Assembly: GCF_017831975.1 (NCBI RefSeq)
Contig: NZ_JAFDSS010000001.1
Coordinates: 1,674,001-1,738,000 of the forward strand
Length of the DNA: 64,000 nt
From: Microbacterium terrae
GTDB lineage: Bacteria > Actinomycetota > Actinomycetes > Actinomycetales > Microbacteriaceae
Reading direction: 5' to 3'
A program made the translations under genes and the position numbers. Under the pieces are notes generated by a model. The model ran no database searches, was not told where the DNA came from, and saw only the letters and a list, made by a program, of their open reading frames with translations. Shown piece after piece: positions 1 to 8,019 of this stretch (its first letter is position 1; the number at the start of each line of letters is the position of its first letter).

Positions 1-299
1 AGAGCCGCCGCGTCGCGCGCCAGCACCCGCACGAGCGGCCCGCGGGCTCCGAGCACGACGACGTCGGCGTCCGCCAGGGCACGCCCCAGCTGGTCGTGGG
101 CGATGCGCTGCACGTGCTCGCGCGCGAGACCGCTCCCCGCGACGGCTGCCTCGAGCTGCGAGTCGCTCACGACGAGCGGCGTGCGCAGCACCAGCATCCG
201 GGAATCCCACGCATCGCTCAGCGAACCGAGCAGCGCGGCAGTCCACTTGACGTACGAATCGGTGTCGGCGATGCCGACGATGCGCAGCCTGGACGTCAC
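1..299 (-). CDS. Putative glycosyltransferase (DUF6716-like), partial
   Basis: The reading frame starts with GTG at 299 and runs off the left edge, so only about 99 residues are visible. The start overlaps the stop of the preceding sialic acid synthase gene (GTGA), so the two are translationally coupled. The visible protein begins with a beta-strand/loop pattern (RIVGIADTDSYVKWTAALLG) that I associate with the DUF6716 putative glycosyltransferases found beside sialic acid genes in Microbacteriaceae. That family name comes from recall and was not checked. By context it probably acts on sialylated glycans together with the three upstream genes. The catalytic part lies outside the window, so the activity is not shown. 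Confidence 0.6.
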   Translation of the reverse strand, partial: MTSRLRIVGIADTDSYVKWTAALLGSLSDAWDSRMLVLRTPLVVSDSQLEAAVAGSGLAREHVQRIAHDQLGRALADADVVVLGARGPLVRVLARDAAA

Positions 300-1168
300 G
301 CGGGCACTCGGCGCAGCTTCGCCATCGGGGCGAGCTCGCCCGGGTAGACGCGCTTCACACCGTCGCCGAGCGCCTGCTCGATGATGCGGATGTCGCGCAC
401 GAGGTGCGCGAGACCGGTCGGCTCGAGCGACGCGGCGTGGTCGGATCCCCACATCGTGCGGTCGAGGGTGATGTGCCGCTCGACGGCGACCGCGCCGAGC
501 GCGACGGCGGCGACCGAGATCTGCAGGCCGCGCTCGTGGCCGGAGTATCCGACGGGCACGCCGGGGTAGCGATCGCGCAGCACCGGGATCATCTTGAGGT
601 TCGCCTCTTCGGGCTCCATCGGGTACGTCGAGGTCGCGTGCATGAGCAGCAGGTGGTCGGTGCCGACCACCTCGATCGCGGCGTCGATCTGGTCGATCGT
701 CGACATCCCGGTCGAGAGGATGATGGTCTTGCCGGTGTCTCGCAGCGCACGGAGCAGCCCGATGTCGGTGATGCTCGCGGAAGCGACCTTGTGGGCGTGC
801 ACGCCGAGGTCCTCGAGGAAGTCGACGCTCGGTTCGTCCCACGGCGACGCGAACCACTCCAGCCCGCGCAGCATGGCGTGGTCTGAGATCTCGATGTACT
901 TTTCGCGGTCGAACTCGACACGACGGCGGTAATCGAGGTAGCTCATCGTGCCCCACGGCGTCTCGCGCGGCATGTCGCGCATGTGCTCGGGAGTGGCGAT
1001 CTCGGGGGTCCGCTTCTGGAACTTCACCGCGTCGGCGCCTGCGTCGGCGGCCACGTCGATGAGACGCTTCGCGACGTCCACGTCGCCGTTGTGGTTCAGG
1101 CCGATCTCGGCGATCACGTAGGCGGGGCGACCGCCTCCGATGACGCGCGATCCGATGCTGACGGTCAT
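296..1168 (-). CDS. neuB: N-acetylneuraminate (sialic acid) synthase family protein without SAF domain
   Basis: Condenses phosphoenolpyruvate with an N-acetylated hexosamine to make a nonulosonic (sialic) acid in the cytoplasm. The 290-residue protein shows the NeuB TIM-barrel signatures: AEIGLNHNGD near residue 20, VKFQKR, KVASASITD, ILSTGMS, HATSTYP and GYSGHE, followed by an ERHITLD strand. It stops after PMAKLRRV, whereas classical NeuB enzymes are about 345 residues and carry a C-terminal antifreeze-like (SAF) domain; here the next gene begins at once, so the domain is absent rather than split off nearby. The ATG at 1168 overlaps the upstream stop (ATGA). The substrate (ManNAc, or a bacillosamine-derived sugar) cannot be told from sequence. 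Confidence 0.9.
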   Translation of the reverse strand: MTVSIGSRVIGGGRPAYVIAEIGLNHNGDVDVAKRLIDVAADAGADAVKFQKRTPEIATPEHMRDMPRETPWGTMSYLDYRRRVEFDREKYIEISDHAMLRGLEWFASPWDEPSVDFLEDLGVHAHKVASASITDIGLLRALRDTGKTIILSTGMSTIDQIDAAIEVVGTDHLLLMHATSTYPMEPEEANLKMIPVLRDRYPGVPVGYSGHERGLQISVAAVALGAVAVERHITLDRTMWGSDHAASLEPTGLAHLVRDIRIIEQALGDGVKRVYPGELAPMAKLRRVPA

Positions 1169-2361
1169 GGTGCCTCCTGGGCTGGGGTGAGAAGGGATGC
1201 GGAGCGCTGCTCGCGCGCGGCGAGCACGCGTTCGGCGAGGTCGCGGACCGCGCCGCGCCCGCCGGGGCGGTCGAGCACGACGCGCGCAGAGGCGATCACG
1301 TCGGAGTGGGCGTCGGGGACGGCGATCGGCCAGCCCACGATCTCGAGACATCCGAGGTCGTTGACGTCGTTGCCGACGTACGCGATGCGGGAGAGCGGGA
1401 TGCCGCGGCTCGCGGCCCACTCCCGCAGCACCGCGGCCTTGTCGCTCGTCCCCTGCCGCACATCGACGCCGAGCTTGTGCGCTCGGGCGGTGACGACGGG
1501 GTTCTGCTCGGTCGACAGGATGAGCAGGGGGATGCCGGCGCGTCGGAGACGCGCGACACCCATGCCGTCCTCGCGGCTCACCGTGACCGACTCGGTGCCG
1601 CGCTCGTCGACCGTGGCGGTGTCGTCGGTGTGCACGCCGTCGAAGTCGGTGACGACGGCATCGACGTCCACCTGCATGGGCTGATCGAGCAGCGGCGCGA
1701 GGGCACGCGCCATCTCGAGTTCGTCGTGGGTGTCGATCTCGACGGCGGTGCGAGGAGCGACCGGCGCGATGCCGACGCTCCCGAAGAAGCGATGCTTGGC
1801 GGCGCGGAAGCCCGCGGCCCGCATGACGTAGAAGGCGCCGGTCTCGAGGTAGTGCGGTGCGCGGTCCTGGCGGCGCGGGCGCACCGCTGCGTCGTGGTTG
1901 AGCGCCTCGGCTGCGCCGCCTGCGCCCTTTGCCCAGAGGAACCCGTACGTGGACATCGCGGCGAACACGCTGTCGCGACGACGCGACCGCACCTGCTGCA
2001 CCGCGGCACCGAGGGCATCGACGTCGATGAACGGCGAGGTCGGCTGGAGGAAGGCGAGGATGCCGATCTCGGCGCCGCGCAACTCGAGCACGTCGAGGGC
2101 GTGCAGCAGCGCGGCCTCGCTCGACGCGGCGTCGCCGGCGTACTCCTCCGGCCGCTCGACGATCTCGGCGCCCCACTCGGCCGCGACGGCGGCGATGTCG
2201 GCGTCGTCGGTGGTCACCACGACGCGATCGATGTCGGGGCAGCGCTGCGCGCTCGCGACCGCACGGGCCACGAGCGGGATGCCGCCCACCCGGCGCAGGT
2301 TCTTGCGGACGATCCCCTTCGAGCCGCCTCGCGCCGGGATGATGGCGACTACCTCGCTCAT
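1165..2361 (-). CDS. neuA: CMP-sialic acid synthetase fused to HAD phosphatase
   Basis: A 398-residue two-domain protein. Residues 1 to about 225 are an acylneuraminate cytidylyltransferase, which activates sialic acid with CTP (start motif IIPARGGSKGI, then FLQPTSPF). Residues from about 230 are a HAD phosphatase of the KDO-8-P phosphatase type: motif I DFDGVHTD, a Thr/Ser motif LILSTEQN, a conserved Lys (SDKAAVL) and motif IV YVGNDVNDL. All the catalytic aspartates are present, so both halves may be active. The fusion resembles animal CMAS and suggests that one protein both dephosphorylates and activates the sugar. The ATG at 2361 overlaps the previous stop (ATGA), and the stop overlaps the neuB start. 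Confidence 0.9.
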   Translation of the reverse strand: MSEVVAIIPARGGSKGIVRKNLRRVGGIPLVARAVASAQRCPDIDRVVVTTDDADIAAVAAEWGAEIVERPEEYAGDAASSEAALLHALDVLELRGAEIGILAFLQPTSPFIDVDALGAAVQQVRSRRRDSVFAAMSTYGFLWAKGAGGAAEALNHDAAVRPRRQDRAPHYLETGAFYVMRAAGFRAAKHRFFGSVGIAPVAPRTAVEIDTHDELEMARALAPLLDQPMQVDVDAVVTDFDGVHTDDTATVDERGTESVTVSREDGMGVARLRRAGIPLLILSTEQNPVVTARAHKLGVDVRQGTSDKAAVLREWAASRGIPLSRIAYVGNDVNDLGCLEIVGWPIAVPDAHSDVIASARVVLDRPGGRGAVRDLAERVLAAREQRSASLLTPAQEAP

Positions 2362-3269
2362 GCGCTCACCTGCGCGGTGCCCCTGCTCGGCCGGGGCGCC
2401 ACCGTCGATCCGGTGCCGGCGAGCACGAGCGGAAGCGTGGTCAACGTGCTCGAGGGCAGCGTGACGACCTCGAGCGGGGTGCGGGCACCGGCGAGCAGAA
2501 GCTCGACCGGAACCGCAGCGCGACGGACCGTGATGCCGGCGACGGCGGCGACGGCGGCGAGCTGCTCGGCGCTCTCGCGTCGATGCGGCAGGTACACGGC
2601 GGTGCCGCCGGCGACGGCATCCGTCACCCAGCGCACGTACTCGGCGAGCCGCATGCGCCCGTCGACGACGCGTGCGCTTCCCAGCACGATGCGCCCCTCG
2701 AGTCCGGCGGCGCCCGTCGACGACGCCCGCGTCCACTCGAACCCGTGCGTGCGCACGGCGACCCCGCGCTCACCGAGCGCGTCGAGACGCGACGCACCCA
2801 GGTCGAACGCGGTGAAGAACTCGACGCGACCGGCAGCGGCGCGACGCATCACCGTCTCGTGCGCGAGCGGGGCGACCACCGTCGTGAGCCCGCGCTCGTC
2901 GATGCCGGGGCGCGCGTACTCGCGGCGCCCGAGGAGGGCGTCGGCGAACGCCACCGCGTTCGCTCCGTCGTCGAGGAAGGTCACGCGCCGCGGCCGCAGC
3001 ACCGTGGCCGCGAGACGGAACTGTCCCGAGAAGCCGTCGCCGACGACCCAGTGCCCGTTCGACGCCAGCAGTTTCCAGGGGATGCCGAGGTACGGGTCCA
3101 TCGGACCGAACGAGGCCCGGCGGGCGAGGAGCTCTTCGGCGGTCGACGACATCTGCGGGCCGAGTCGACCCGCGACGGGCAGCACCGTGCGGTGGGCGTG
3201 CGCCCACTCCGCTGCGCCCAGCAGCTGCAGGGGTGATTCCACCCATGCGATGACGCCGTCTCGGCTCAT
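2358..3269 (-). CDS. Probable polysialyltransferase-like glycosyltransferase
   Basis: First gene of the leftward sialic acid operon, 303 residues. The N-terminal sequence IAWVESPLQLLGAAEWAH is the strand-loop-helix typical of bacterial sialyltransferase/polysialyltransferase-like proteins (GT52 and related), and later segments (VTFLDDGANAVAF, VYLPHRRES) fit the second Rossmann-like half. It would transfer sialic acid from CMP-sialic acid made by the next gene; this role is inferred mainly from context and the N-terminal motif. ATG at 3269 was chosen because it begins the conserved domain and has a purine-rich ribosome site about 10 nt upstream; a longer frame to 3389 would add only low-complexity residues and cover the divergent promoter region. 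Confidence 0.6.
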   Translation of the reverse strand: MSRDGVIAWVESPLQLLGAAEWAHAHRTVLPVAGRLGPQMSSTAEELLARRASFGPMDPYLGIPWKLLASNGHWVVGDGFSGQFRLAATVLRPRRVTFLDDGANAVAFADALLGRREYARPGIDERGLTTVVAPLAHETVMRRAAAGRVEFFTAFDLGASRLDALGERGVAVRTHGFEWTRASSTGAAGLEGRIVLGSARVVDGRMRLAEYVRWVTDAVAGGTAVYLPHRRESAEQLAAVAAVAGITVRRAAVPVELLLAGARTPLEVVTLPSSTLTTLPLVLAGTGSTVAPRPSRGTAQVSA

Positions 3270-3412
3270 GGCCCGCCCTCTCTCCGGTCTCCTCACGATG
3301 GGTGGCGAGTGTGAACGAGAAGCCCACTGACGGGCGACCGGGGCTGGACCGGAAGGTGAACGAACGGTTGCGGCGACGGCGGCGATCACCGCGCCGCGTC
3401 GGCAGCCCGTGC

Positions 3413-3418
3413 CAGGAT
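3413..3418 (+). promoter_or_regulatory. Leaderless-type -10 of the exonuclease gene
   Basis: CAGGAT with a 6-nt spacer (GAACCC) before GTG 3425. Confidence 0.5.
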
Positions 3419-3424
3419 GAACCC

Positions 3425-4354
3425 GTGACCGACCGCCTCATGCTCCTCGATTCGGCATCCCTCTATTTCCGTGCGTTCTACGGAGTGCCCGACACCGTCC
3501 GCGCGCCGGACGGCACGCCGGTGAACGCCGTCCGCGGCTTCCTCGACATCATCAGCAGGCTCGTCACGACGTACCGGCCGACCCATCTCGTCGCGTGCTG
3601 GGACGACGACTGGCGGCCGCAGTGGCGGGTCGACCTCATCCCGACGTACAAGACGCATCGCGTCGCCGAGGTGGTCGCCGGCGCACCCGACGTCGAAGAG
3701 GTGCCGGACCCGCTCGAGGTGCAGGTGCCGGTGATCCGCGAGGCGCTCGGCGTGCTGGGCATCCCGATCGTCGGAGCTGCCGAGCACGAGGCCGACGACG
3801 TCATCGGCACGCTCGCCACGACAGCCACGCTGCCCGTCGACATCGTGACCGGCGACCGCGACCTGTTCCAGCTCGTCGACGACGCGCGCGACGTGCGGGT
3901 CGTGTACACCGCCCGCGGCATGAGCAACCTCGATGTGCTCACCGATGCGTCGGTCGTCGCCAAGTACGGGGTGCTGCCGTCGCAGTACGCCGACTTCGCC
4001 ACGATGCGCGGCGACTCGTCCGACGGGCTCCCCGGGGTCGCTGGAATCGGCGAGAAGACCGCCGCGACGCTCCTCGCCGCCCACGGCGACCTCGCCGGCA
4101 TCCTCGCCGCCGCCGACCGGGGCGAGGGCATGTCGGCCGGGGTGCGTGCCAAGCTCGACGCCGGCCGCCCCTACCTCGCGGTCGCCCCCACGGTGGTCGA
4201 GGTCGTGCGCGACCTCGACCTGCCGACGGTCGACGCGCGGCTGCACGCCCTCTCCGACGCGCAGCGGACGGATGCCGCGGCTCTGGCCGAGCGGTGGGCG
4301 CTGGGCACTGCGATGACGCGCATCATCGACACCCTCGACGCCGTCGAGTCCTGA
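3425..4354 (+). CDS. 5'-3' exonuclease (Pol I-type nuclease domain)
   Basis: A stand-alone 309-residue FEN/Pol I-like 5' nuclease, acting on DNA flaps and RNA primers. It has the acidic cluster of the family: LLDSASLYFRAFYG near the start, HEADDVIGTLA around residue 120, TGDRDLFQLVDD around 140, and the helix-hairpin-helix GDSSDGLPGVAGIGEKTAA around 195-215. The length matches other actinobacterial stand-alone 5' nucleases, which exist in addition to full-length PolA. GTG at 3425 is preferred over earlier in-frame codons because a -10-like hexamer sits 6 nt upstream and because the conserved domain begins at residue 5. Divergent from the sialic acid operon, tail-to-tail with the PHP gene. Confidence 0.92.
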   Translation: MTDRLMLLDSASLYFRAFYGVPDTVRAPDGTPVNAVRGFLDIISRLVTTYRPTHLVACWDDDWRPQWRVDLIPTYKTHRVAEVVAGAPDVEEVPDPLEVQVPVIREALGVLGIPIVGAAEHEADDVIGTLATTATLPVDIVTGDRDLFQLVDDARDVRVVYTARGMSNLDVLTDASVVAKYGVLPSQYADFATMRGDSSDGLPGVAGIGEKTAATLLAAHGDLAGILAAADRGEGMSAGVRAKLDAGRPYLAVAPTVVEVVRDLDLPTVDARLHALSDAQRTDAAALAERWALGTAMTRIIDTLDAVES

Positions 4355-4422
4355 GGCGGCGCGCCACCGCGCGATGGTGGGCGCGGGACGCTTCCTCGTG
4401 ACGAAAGGGCGGGACCGAGCGG

Positions 4423-5418
4423 TCAGCGCGCCCGCCCGGTCCAGTCCTGCAGCCGCTCCAGCGGCCACGTCGTCACGATCCGGTCGGCAGGAACCCCGAG
4501 TCTCTCCGCCCGCACCGCGCCGTAGTCGAGGAGCGAGAGCTGCCCGGGGGCGTGCGCGTCGGAGTCGATCGAGAACAGGCATCCGATCTCGAGTGCCAGC
4601 TCGATGAGCTCGTCGGGCGGATCCTGGCGCTCGGGTCGTGAGTTGATCTCGACGGCGACGCCGTTCGCCGCACAGGCCTCGAACACCGGCCGCGGCTCGA
4701 ACTCCGAGGGCGGCCGCGTTCCGCGCGCCCCCTCGACGAGCCGGCCGGTGACGTGGCCGAGCACGTCGACGTGCGGTCCGGATGCCGCGGTCACGAGCCG
4801 CCGCGTCATGGGGGCCCGCTCCATCCGCAGCTTCGAGTGAGCCGACGCGACGACGACGTCGAGCTCGTCGAGCAGATCGGCCTCCTGATCGAGTGCTCCC
4901 GCGTCGAGGATGTCGACCTCGATCCCGCTCAGCAGGGTGAACCCGCCTCCGCTCATGCCGGCGACGACGGCCAGCTGCTCCCGGAGCCGCTCGGCCGAGA
5001 GTCCGTTTGCCACGCGCAGACGCGGCGAGTGATCGGTCAGCGCGAGGTACTCGTGGCCGAGCGCGCGCGCCGCATCGACCATGAGGTCGATGGAGGTGAG
5101 ACCGTCGGACCAGTCGCTGTGCGAGTGCAGGTCTCCGCGCAGCAGCGGACGGAGCGAAGACTCCTGCTCCACTCCCGCCCGCGTCCGCAGCTCGGCGAGA
5201 TACGTCGGCACCTCGCCCGCGAGCGCCTGCTGGATCACCGCGAACGACGAGTCGCCGATGCCCTTGCGGCGCCGAAGCGACGCCGTGTCGCGCAGCTGCT
5301 CGTCCGTGAGCTGTGCGATCGCGTCGGCGGCCGCGCGGAACGCCTTCGACTTGTACCGCGACGACCGCTCCCGCTCGAGCAGCGTCGCGATCTCGGCGAG
5401 GGCCTCGTGCGGGGTCAC
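4423..5418 (-). CDS. PHP domain phosphoesterase with N-terminal helix-hairpin-helix region
   Basis: 331 residues. The first ~85 residues resemble the helical 8-kDa/HhH part of family X polymerases (RYKSKAFRAAADAI, RRKGIGDSSFAVIQQA). Residues from about 95 form a PHP phosphoesterase with its metal ligands: DLHSHSDWSDG, LTDHSP, GIEVDIL, VVASAHSKL and DSDAHAPG. The polymerase fingers and palm are absent, so this is the PolX-derived PHP protein type seen in many bacteria, likely a metal-dependent phosphatase or nuclease with unknown substrate. GTG start at 5418, 16 nt after the stop of the membrane protein gene, so the two are probably cotranscribed. Confidence 0.85.
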   Translation of the reverse strand: MTPHEALAEIATLLERERSSRYKSKAFRAAADAIAQLTDEQLRDTASLRRRKGIGDSSFAVIQQALAGEVPTYLAELRTRAGVEQESSLRPLLRGDLHSHSDWSDGLTSIDLMVDAARALGHEYLALTDHSPRLRVANGLSAERLREQLAVVAGMSGGGFTLLSGIEVDILDAGALDQEADLLDELDVVVASAHSKLRMERAPMTRRLVTAASGPHVDVLGHVTGRLVEGARGTRPPSEFEPRPVFEACAANGVAVEINSRPERQDPPDELIELALEIGCLFSIDSDAHAPGQLSLLDYGAVRAERLGVPADRIVTTWPLERLQDWTGRAR

Positions 5419-5434
5419 CGGCGCGGCATCCCGG

Positions 5435-5932
5435 TCATCCCTCTGTGAGCGACGACCGCTTCACGACCACGGGCACGCTCGCCAGGCGATGAAGCGCCCA
5501 GCCGAAGAGGATGGCGAGCACGCCCATCGCCGCCGCGAACAGCGCGACGCCGTAGGCCACCACCGAGGTGAACAGCGACGCCCGCAGGAACGACGCGTCC
5601 ATCACCGTCGCGCGCACCGGGTCGTCCTGGTCGAGTTCGGCGTAGGTCTTGCCGCCCGACGCCTCGAGCGCGTGGTGGTTGATGATGTCGGCCTGGATGT
5701 ACGCGCTGATGGGGCCGGCGACCTGCTGGCCCTGCATCGCGACGGCGTCGTCGGGGATGGTGATGTTCTCGGCCTTGAGCTGGCCGGTGACGGCGATCCA
5801 CGCGATGACGCCCACGACGATGAGCAGGATGCCGCCGATGATGCCGAGCACGCCCACGGCTTTGACCAGACCGACCTTCTTGACCGGCGGCGCGACCGCG
5901 TCGACGGTTCCGGCGTTCGACTCTTCGCTCAT
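5435..5932 (-). CDS. Small two-helix membrane protein, function unknown
   Basis: 165 residues. After a polar N-terminus there is a membrane segment at about residues 22-46 (GVLGIIGGILLIVVGVIAWI), an extracytoplasmic domain of about 75 residues, and a second membrane segment near 125-148, followed by a short basic tail. The ATG at 5932 is chosen because of a strong GGAGGAA ribosome site 7 nt upstream; the frame remains open further upstream. Proteins of this kind in Microbacteriaceae are sometimes annotated as aromatic ring-opening dioxygenase LigA, a label for which I see no support. Likely cotranscribed with the PHP gene 16 nt downstream. Confidence 0.8.
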   Translation of the reverse strand: MSEESNAGTVDAVAPPVKKVGLVKAVGVLGIIGGILLIVVGVIAWIAVTGQLKAENITIPDDAVAMQGQQVAGPISAYIQADIINHHALEASGGKTYAELDQDDPVRATVMDASFLRASLFTSVVAYGVALFAAAMGVLAILFGWALHRLASVPVVVKRSSLTEG

Positions 5933-6115
5933 TGCTCGTTCCTCCAGAGGTGGCGGGTGACACGCGTCGCGCACCGTCCGGGGCGCTCGTGAGTCACGCT
6001 AGCGCCGCCTCCGCGTGCGGGGGAAGGCCCCGGGCCGGGAATATGCGACAGGATGCGCGAGAGTCGAACGAGGCGGTCCGACCCGGATCGCGCCGCCGGT
6101 CTGCGGCGACGGCGA

Positions 6116-7177
6116 TCAGACCGCGAGCGAGCCGGTCGCGTCGACCCAACGGCCGAGAGTCGCTTCAGCTGCCCCGTCGTCGATCGCGAGCGCGGCGGCG
6201 TCGCGGGCTTCGGCGAGGCGCTCGAGGATCGGCCGCTGCACCTGCGCGGCATCCTGGAACAGCCGGTACGAGACGATGCCCGCGGCAGCGTTCAGCAGCA
6301 CGATGTCGCGCACCGGACCCTGCTCGCCCGCGAGCACCCGCCGCACGATCGCCGCATTGTGCTCGGGATCGCCACCCAGGAGATCGCCGATGTCGGCGAG
6401 CGGGATGCCCAGATCACGCGGGTCGAGGTCGTGCTCGTGGATGTCGCCGCGGCTGACCTCCCACAGCCGACTGTGACCGGTCGTGGTCAGCTCGTCGAGC
6501 CCGTCGTCACCGCGGAACACGAGTGCTGTCGCGCCACGTGTGCGGAACACGCCCGTGATGAGGGGCACGCGGTCGAGCTGGGCGACACCCACCGCGTTCG
6601 CCTCGGCGCGGGCGGGGTTGCACAGCGGGCCCAGGAAGTTGAACACCGTGGGCACACCGAGCTCGGAGCGGGTGGGGCCGGCATGGCGGAACCCGGGGTG
6701 GAAGGCCGCGGCGAACGCGAACGTGATGCCCGCCCGCTGCAGGGTCTCGGCGACCGCCTCGGGCGAAAGCGTGAGGTCGACTCCGAGCGCCTTCAGCACG
6801 TCGGACGACCCCGACGACGAGGTCGCCGCGCGGTTGCCGTGCTTGACGACGGGAACGCCCGAGGCGGCGGCCACGATCGCCGACATCGTCGAGACGTTGA
6901 CGGTGCCGAAGCGGTCGCCGCCCGTGCCGACGATGTCGAGCACGGCCGCGTCGACGGGAAGGGGCACGGCGGCCTCGAGGATCGCATCGCGGAAGCCGAC
7001 GATCTCGTCCACGGTCTCCCCCTTGGCGCGCAGCGCCACGAGGAATCCGGCCAGCTGCGACGGCGTGGCCTCGCCGTTCATGACCTTGCGCATCGCCCAG
7101 GTCGACTCCGAGACACTGAGGTCGTCGCCTCGGAGAAGCGTGGTGAGGACGTCCGGCCAGGTGTAGAGCTCCGCCAT
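6116..7177 (-). CDS. trpD: Anthranilate phosphoribosyltransferase
   Basis: Second step of tryptophan synthesis: transfers phosphoribose from PRPP to anthranilate. The 353-residue protein carries the family signature: VGTGGDRFGTVNVST (PRPP loop, around residues 85-100), VVKHGNRAATSSSGSSDVL, FAFAAAFHPGFRHAGPTR, and FNFLGPLCNPA. Length is usual for the family. It stands alone, away from other trp genes, and divergent from ctaE, the same arrangement as in Mycobacterium. ATG at 7177; a TAGGCT hexamer lies 8 nt upstream, so the transcript would carry almost no leader and no ribosome site. Confidence 0.97.
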   Translation of the reverse strand: MAELYTWPDVLTTLLRGDDLSVSESTWAMRKVMNGEATPSQLAGFLVALRAKGETVDEIVGFRDAILEAAVPLPVDAAVLDIVGTGGDRFGTVNVSTMSAIVAAASGVPVVKHGNRAATSSSGSSDVLKALGVDLTLSPEAVAETLQRAGITFAFAAAFHPGFRHAGPTRSELGVPTVFNFLGPLCNPARAEANAVGVAQLDRVPLITGVFRTRGATALVFRGDDGLDELTTTGHSRLWEVSRGDIHEHDLDPRDLGIPLADIGDLLGGDPEHNAAIVRRVLAGEQGPVRDIVLLNAAAGIVSYRLFQDAAQVQRPILERLAEARDAAALAIDDGAAEATLGRWVDATGSLAV

Positions 7178-7185
7178 GGATCAAA

Positions 7186-7191
7186 AGCCTA
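7186..7191 (-). promoter_or_regulatory. -10 element of trpD
   Basis: TAGGCT on the minus strand, 8 nt before the trpD ATG, so the leader would be one or two nucleotides. Confidence 0.5.
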
Positions 7192-7278
7192 TCGTCGCCG
7201 CAGCGATCGCAATCGATCTGTGACACGGCCGGATCGGGACGACGAATCCCGGTTCACTCGGCATTTTCCCGGGGTTCT

Positions 7279-7294
7279 CTTAGGTTGCCCTAAG
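7279..7294. promoter_or_regulatory. Palindrome upstream of ctaE, possible DtxR/IdeR-type iron box
   Basis: CTTAGG-TTGC-CCTAAG, a perfect 6+6 bp palindrome between trpD and ctaE. Its TTAGGTT half-site equals that of the DtxR/IdeR box, but the full 19-bp consensus is matched at only about 12 positions and the two half-sites are too close together. Confidence 0.3.
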
Positions 7295-7349
7295 TCGGAG
7301 CAAGGTGAATCACCGCCCTCCGATGCGAAAATCGCGACCGGAATTCGGC

Positions 7350-7355
7350 CATAAT
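7350..7355 (+). promoter_or_regulatory. Leaderless-type -10 of ctaE
   Basis: CATAAT with a 7-nt spacer before GTG 7363; decides against ATG 7354, which overlaps the hexamer. Confidence 0.6.
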
Positions 7356-7362
7356 GGGGAGC

Positions 7363-7998
7363 GTGACGACCTCCACTGCGACCTACTCCCAGGCCATGCG
7401 GTCCGTCAAGCGGCCGGATCCGGTCGCCGTCGGAACCATCGTGTGGCTCGGCAGCGAGGTGATGTTCTTCGCGGGTCTCTTCGCGATCTACTTCACGCTC
7501 CGAAGCACTTCCCCCGAACTGTGGGCGGAGCGCACCGACCTGCTGAACATCCCCTACGCGACCGTCAACACGATCATCCTCGTGCTGTCCTCCGTCACGT
7601 GCCAGATGGGTGTCTTCGCGGCCGAGCGCTTCCAGCCCTACACCGAGAAGTCGCGCAAGCTCAAGGACCGCTGGGGCATGGTGCCCTGGTTCTGGCTGAC
7701 GTTCGCCCTCGGCGCGATCTTCGTCTCGGGTCAGGTGTGGGAGTACGCGCAGCTCGTCGCAGAGGGCATGCCGATCTACGCGGATGCCTACGCGTCGGCC
7801 TTCTACCTGACCACCGGCTTCCACGCCCTGCACGTGACCGGCGGCCTCATCGCCTTCCTCCTGGTCATCGGCCGCGCGTACGCCGTCAAGAACTTCGGGC
7901 GCAAGGAGGTCACCACCTCGATCGTCGTGTCTTACTACTGGCACTTCGTCGACGTGGTCTGGATCGCCCTGTTCCTCGTCATCTACTTCCTCAAGTAA
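7363..7998 (+). CDS. ctaE: Cytochrome c oxidase subunit III
   Basis: Subunit III of the aa3 oxidase, 211 residues with five membrane helices, the short actinobacterial form. Recognisable segments are [20 protein letters not shown] at the N-terminus, [13 protein letters not shown], and [15 protein letters not shown] at the C-terminus. The start is chosen at GTG 7363 rather than ATG 7354 because a CATAAT hexamer at 7350-7355 would place the transcription start on the GTG; the ATG would then be inside the promoter. First gene of ctaE-qcrC-qcrA-qcrB, whose products form one supercomplex with the other oxidase subunits. Confidence 0.96.
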   Translation: MTTSTATYSQAMRSVKRPDPVAVGTIVWLGSEVMFFAGLFAIYFTLRSTSPELWAERTDLLNIPYATVNTIILVLSSVTCQMGVFAAERFQPYTEKSRKLKDRWGMVPWFWLTFALGAIFVSGQVWEYAQLVAEGMPIYADAYASAFYLTTGFHALHVTGGLIAFLLVIGRAYAVKNFGRKEVTTSIVVSYYWHFVDVVWIALFLVIYFLK

Positions 7999-8019
7999 GA
8001 AGCGGAGCTGATTCCAGAC

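Noticed and set aside
3310..3361. GTTCACC/GTTCACA on the minus strand upstream of the sialic acid operon as a PHO-box-like repeat
   Set aside because: Only one perfect heptamer; the adjacent 11-nt-spaced unit matches poorly and the other copy is 45 bp away, so direct-repeat geometry is not met.
7354..7365. ATG 7354 as start of ctaE
   Set aside because: It overlaps the CATAAT hexamer and has no well-placed ribosome site; GTG 7363 fits the leaderless spacing seen at many genes here.
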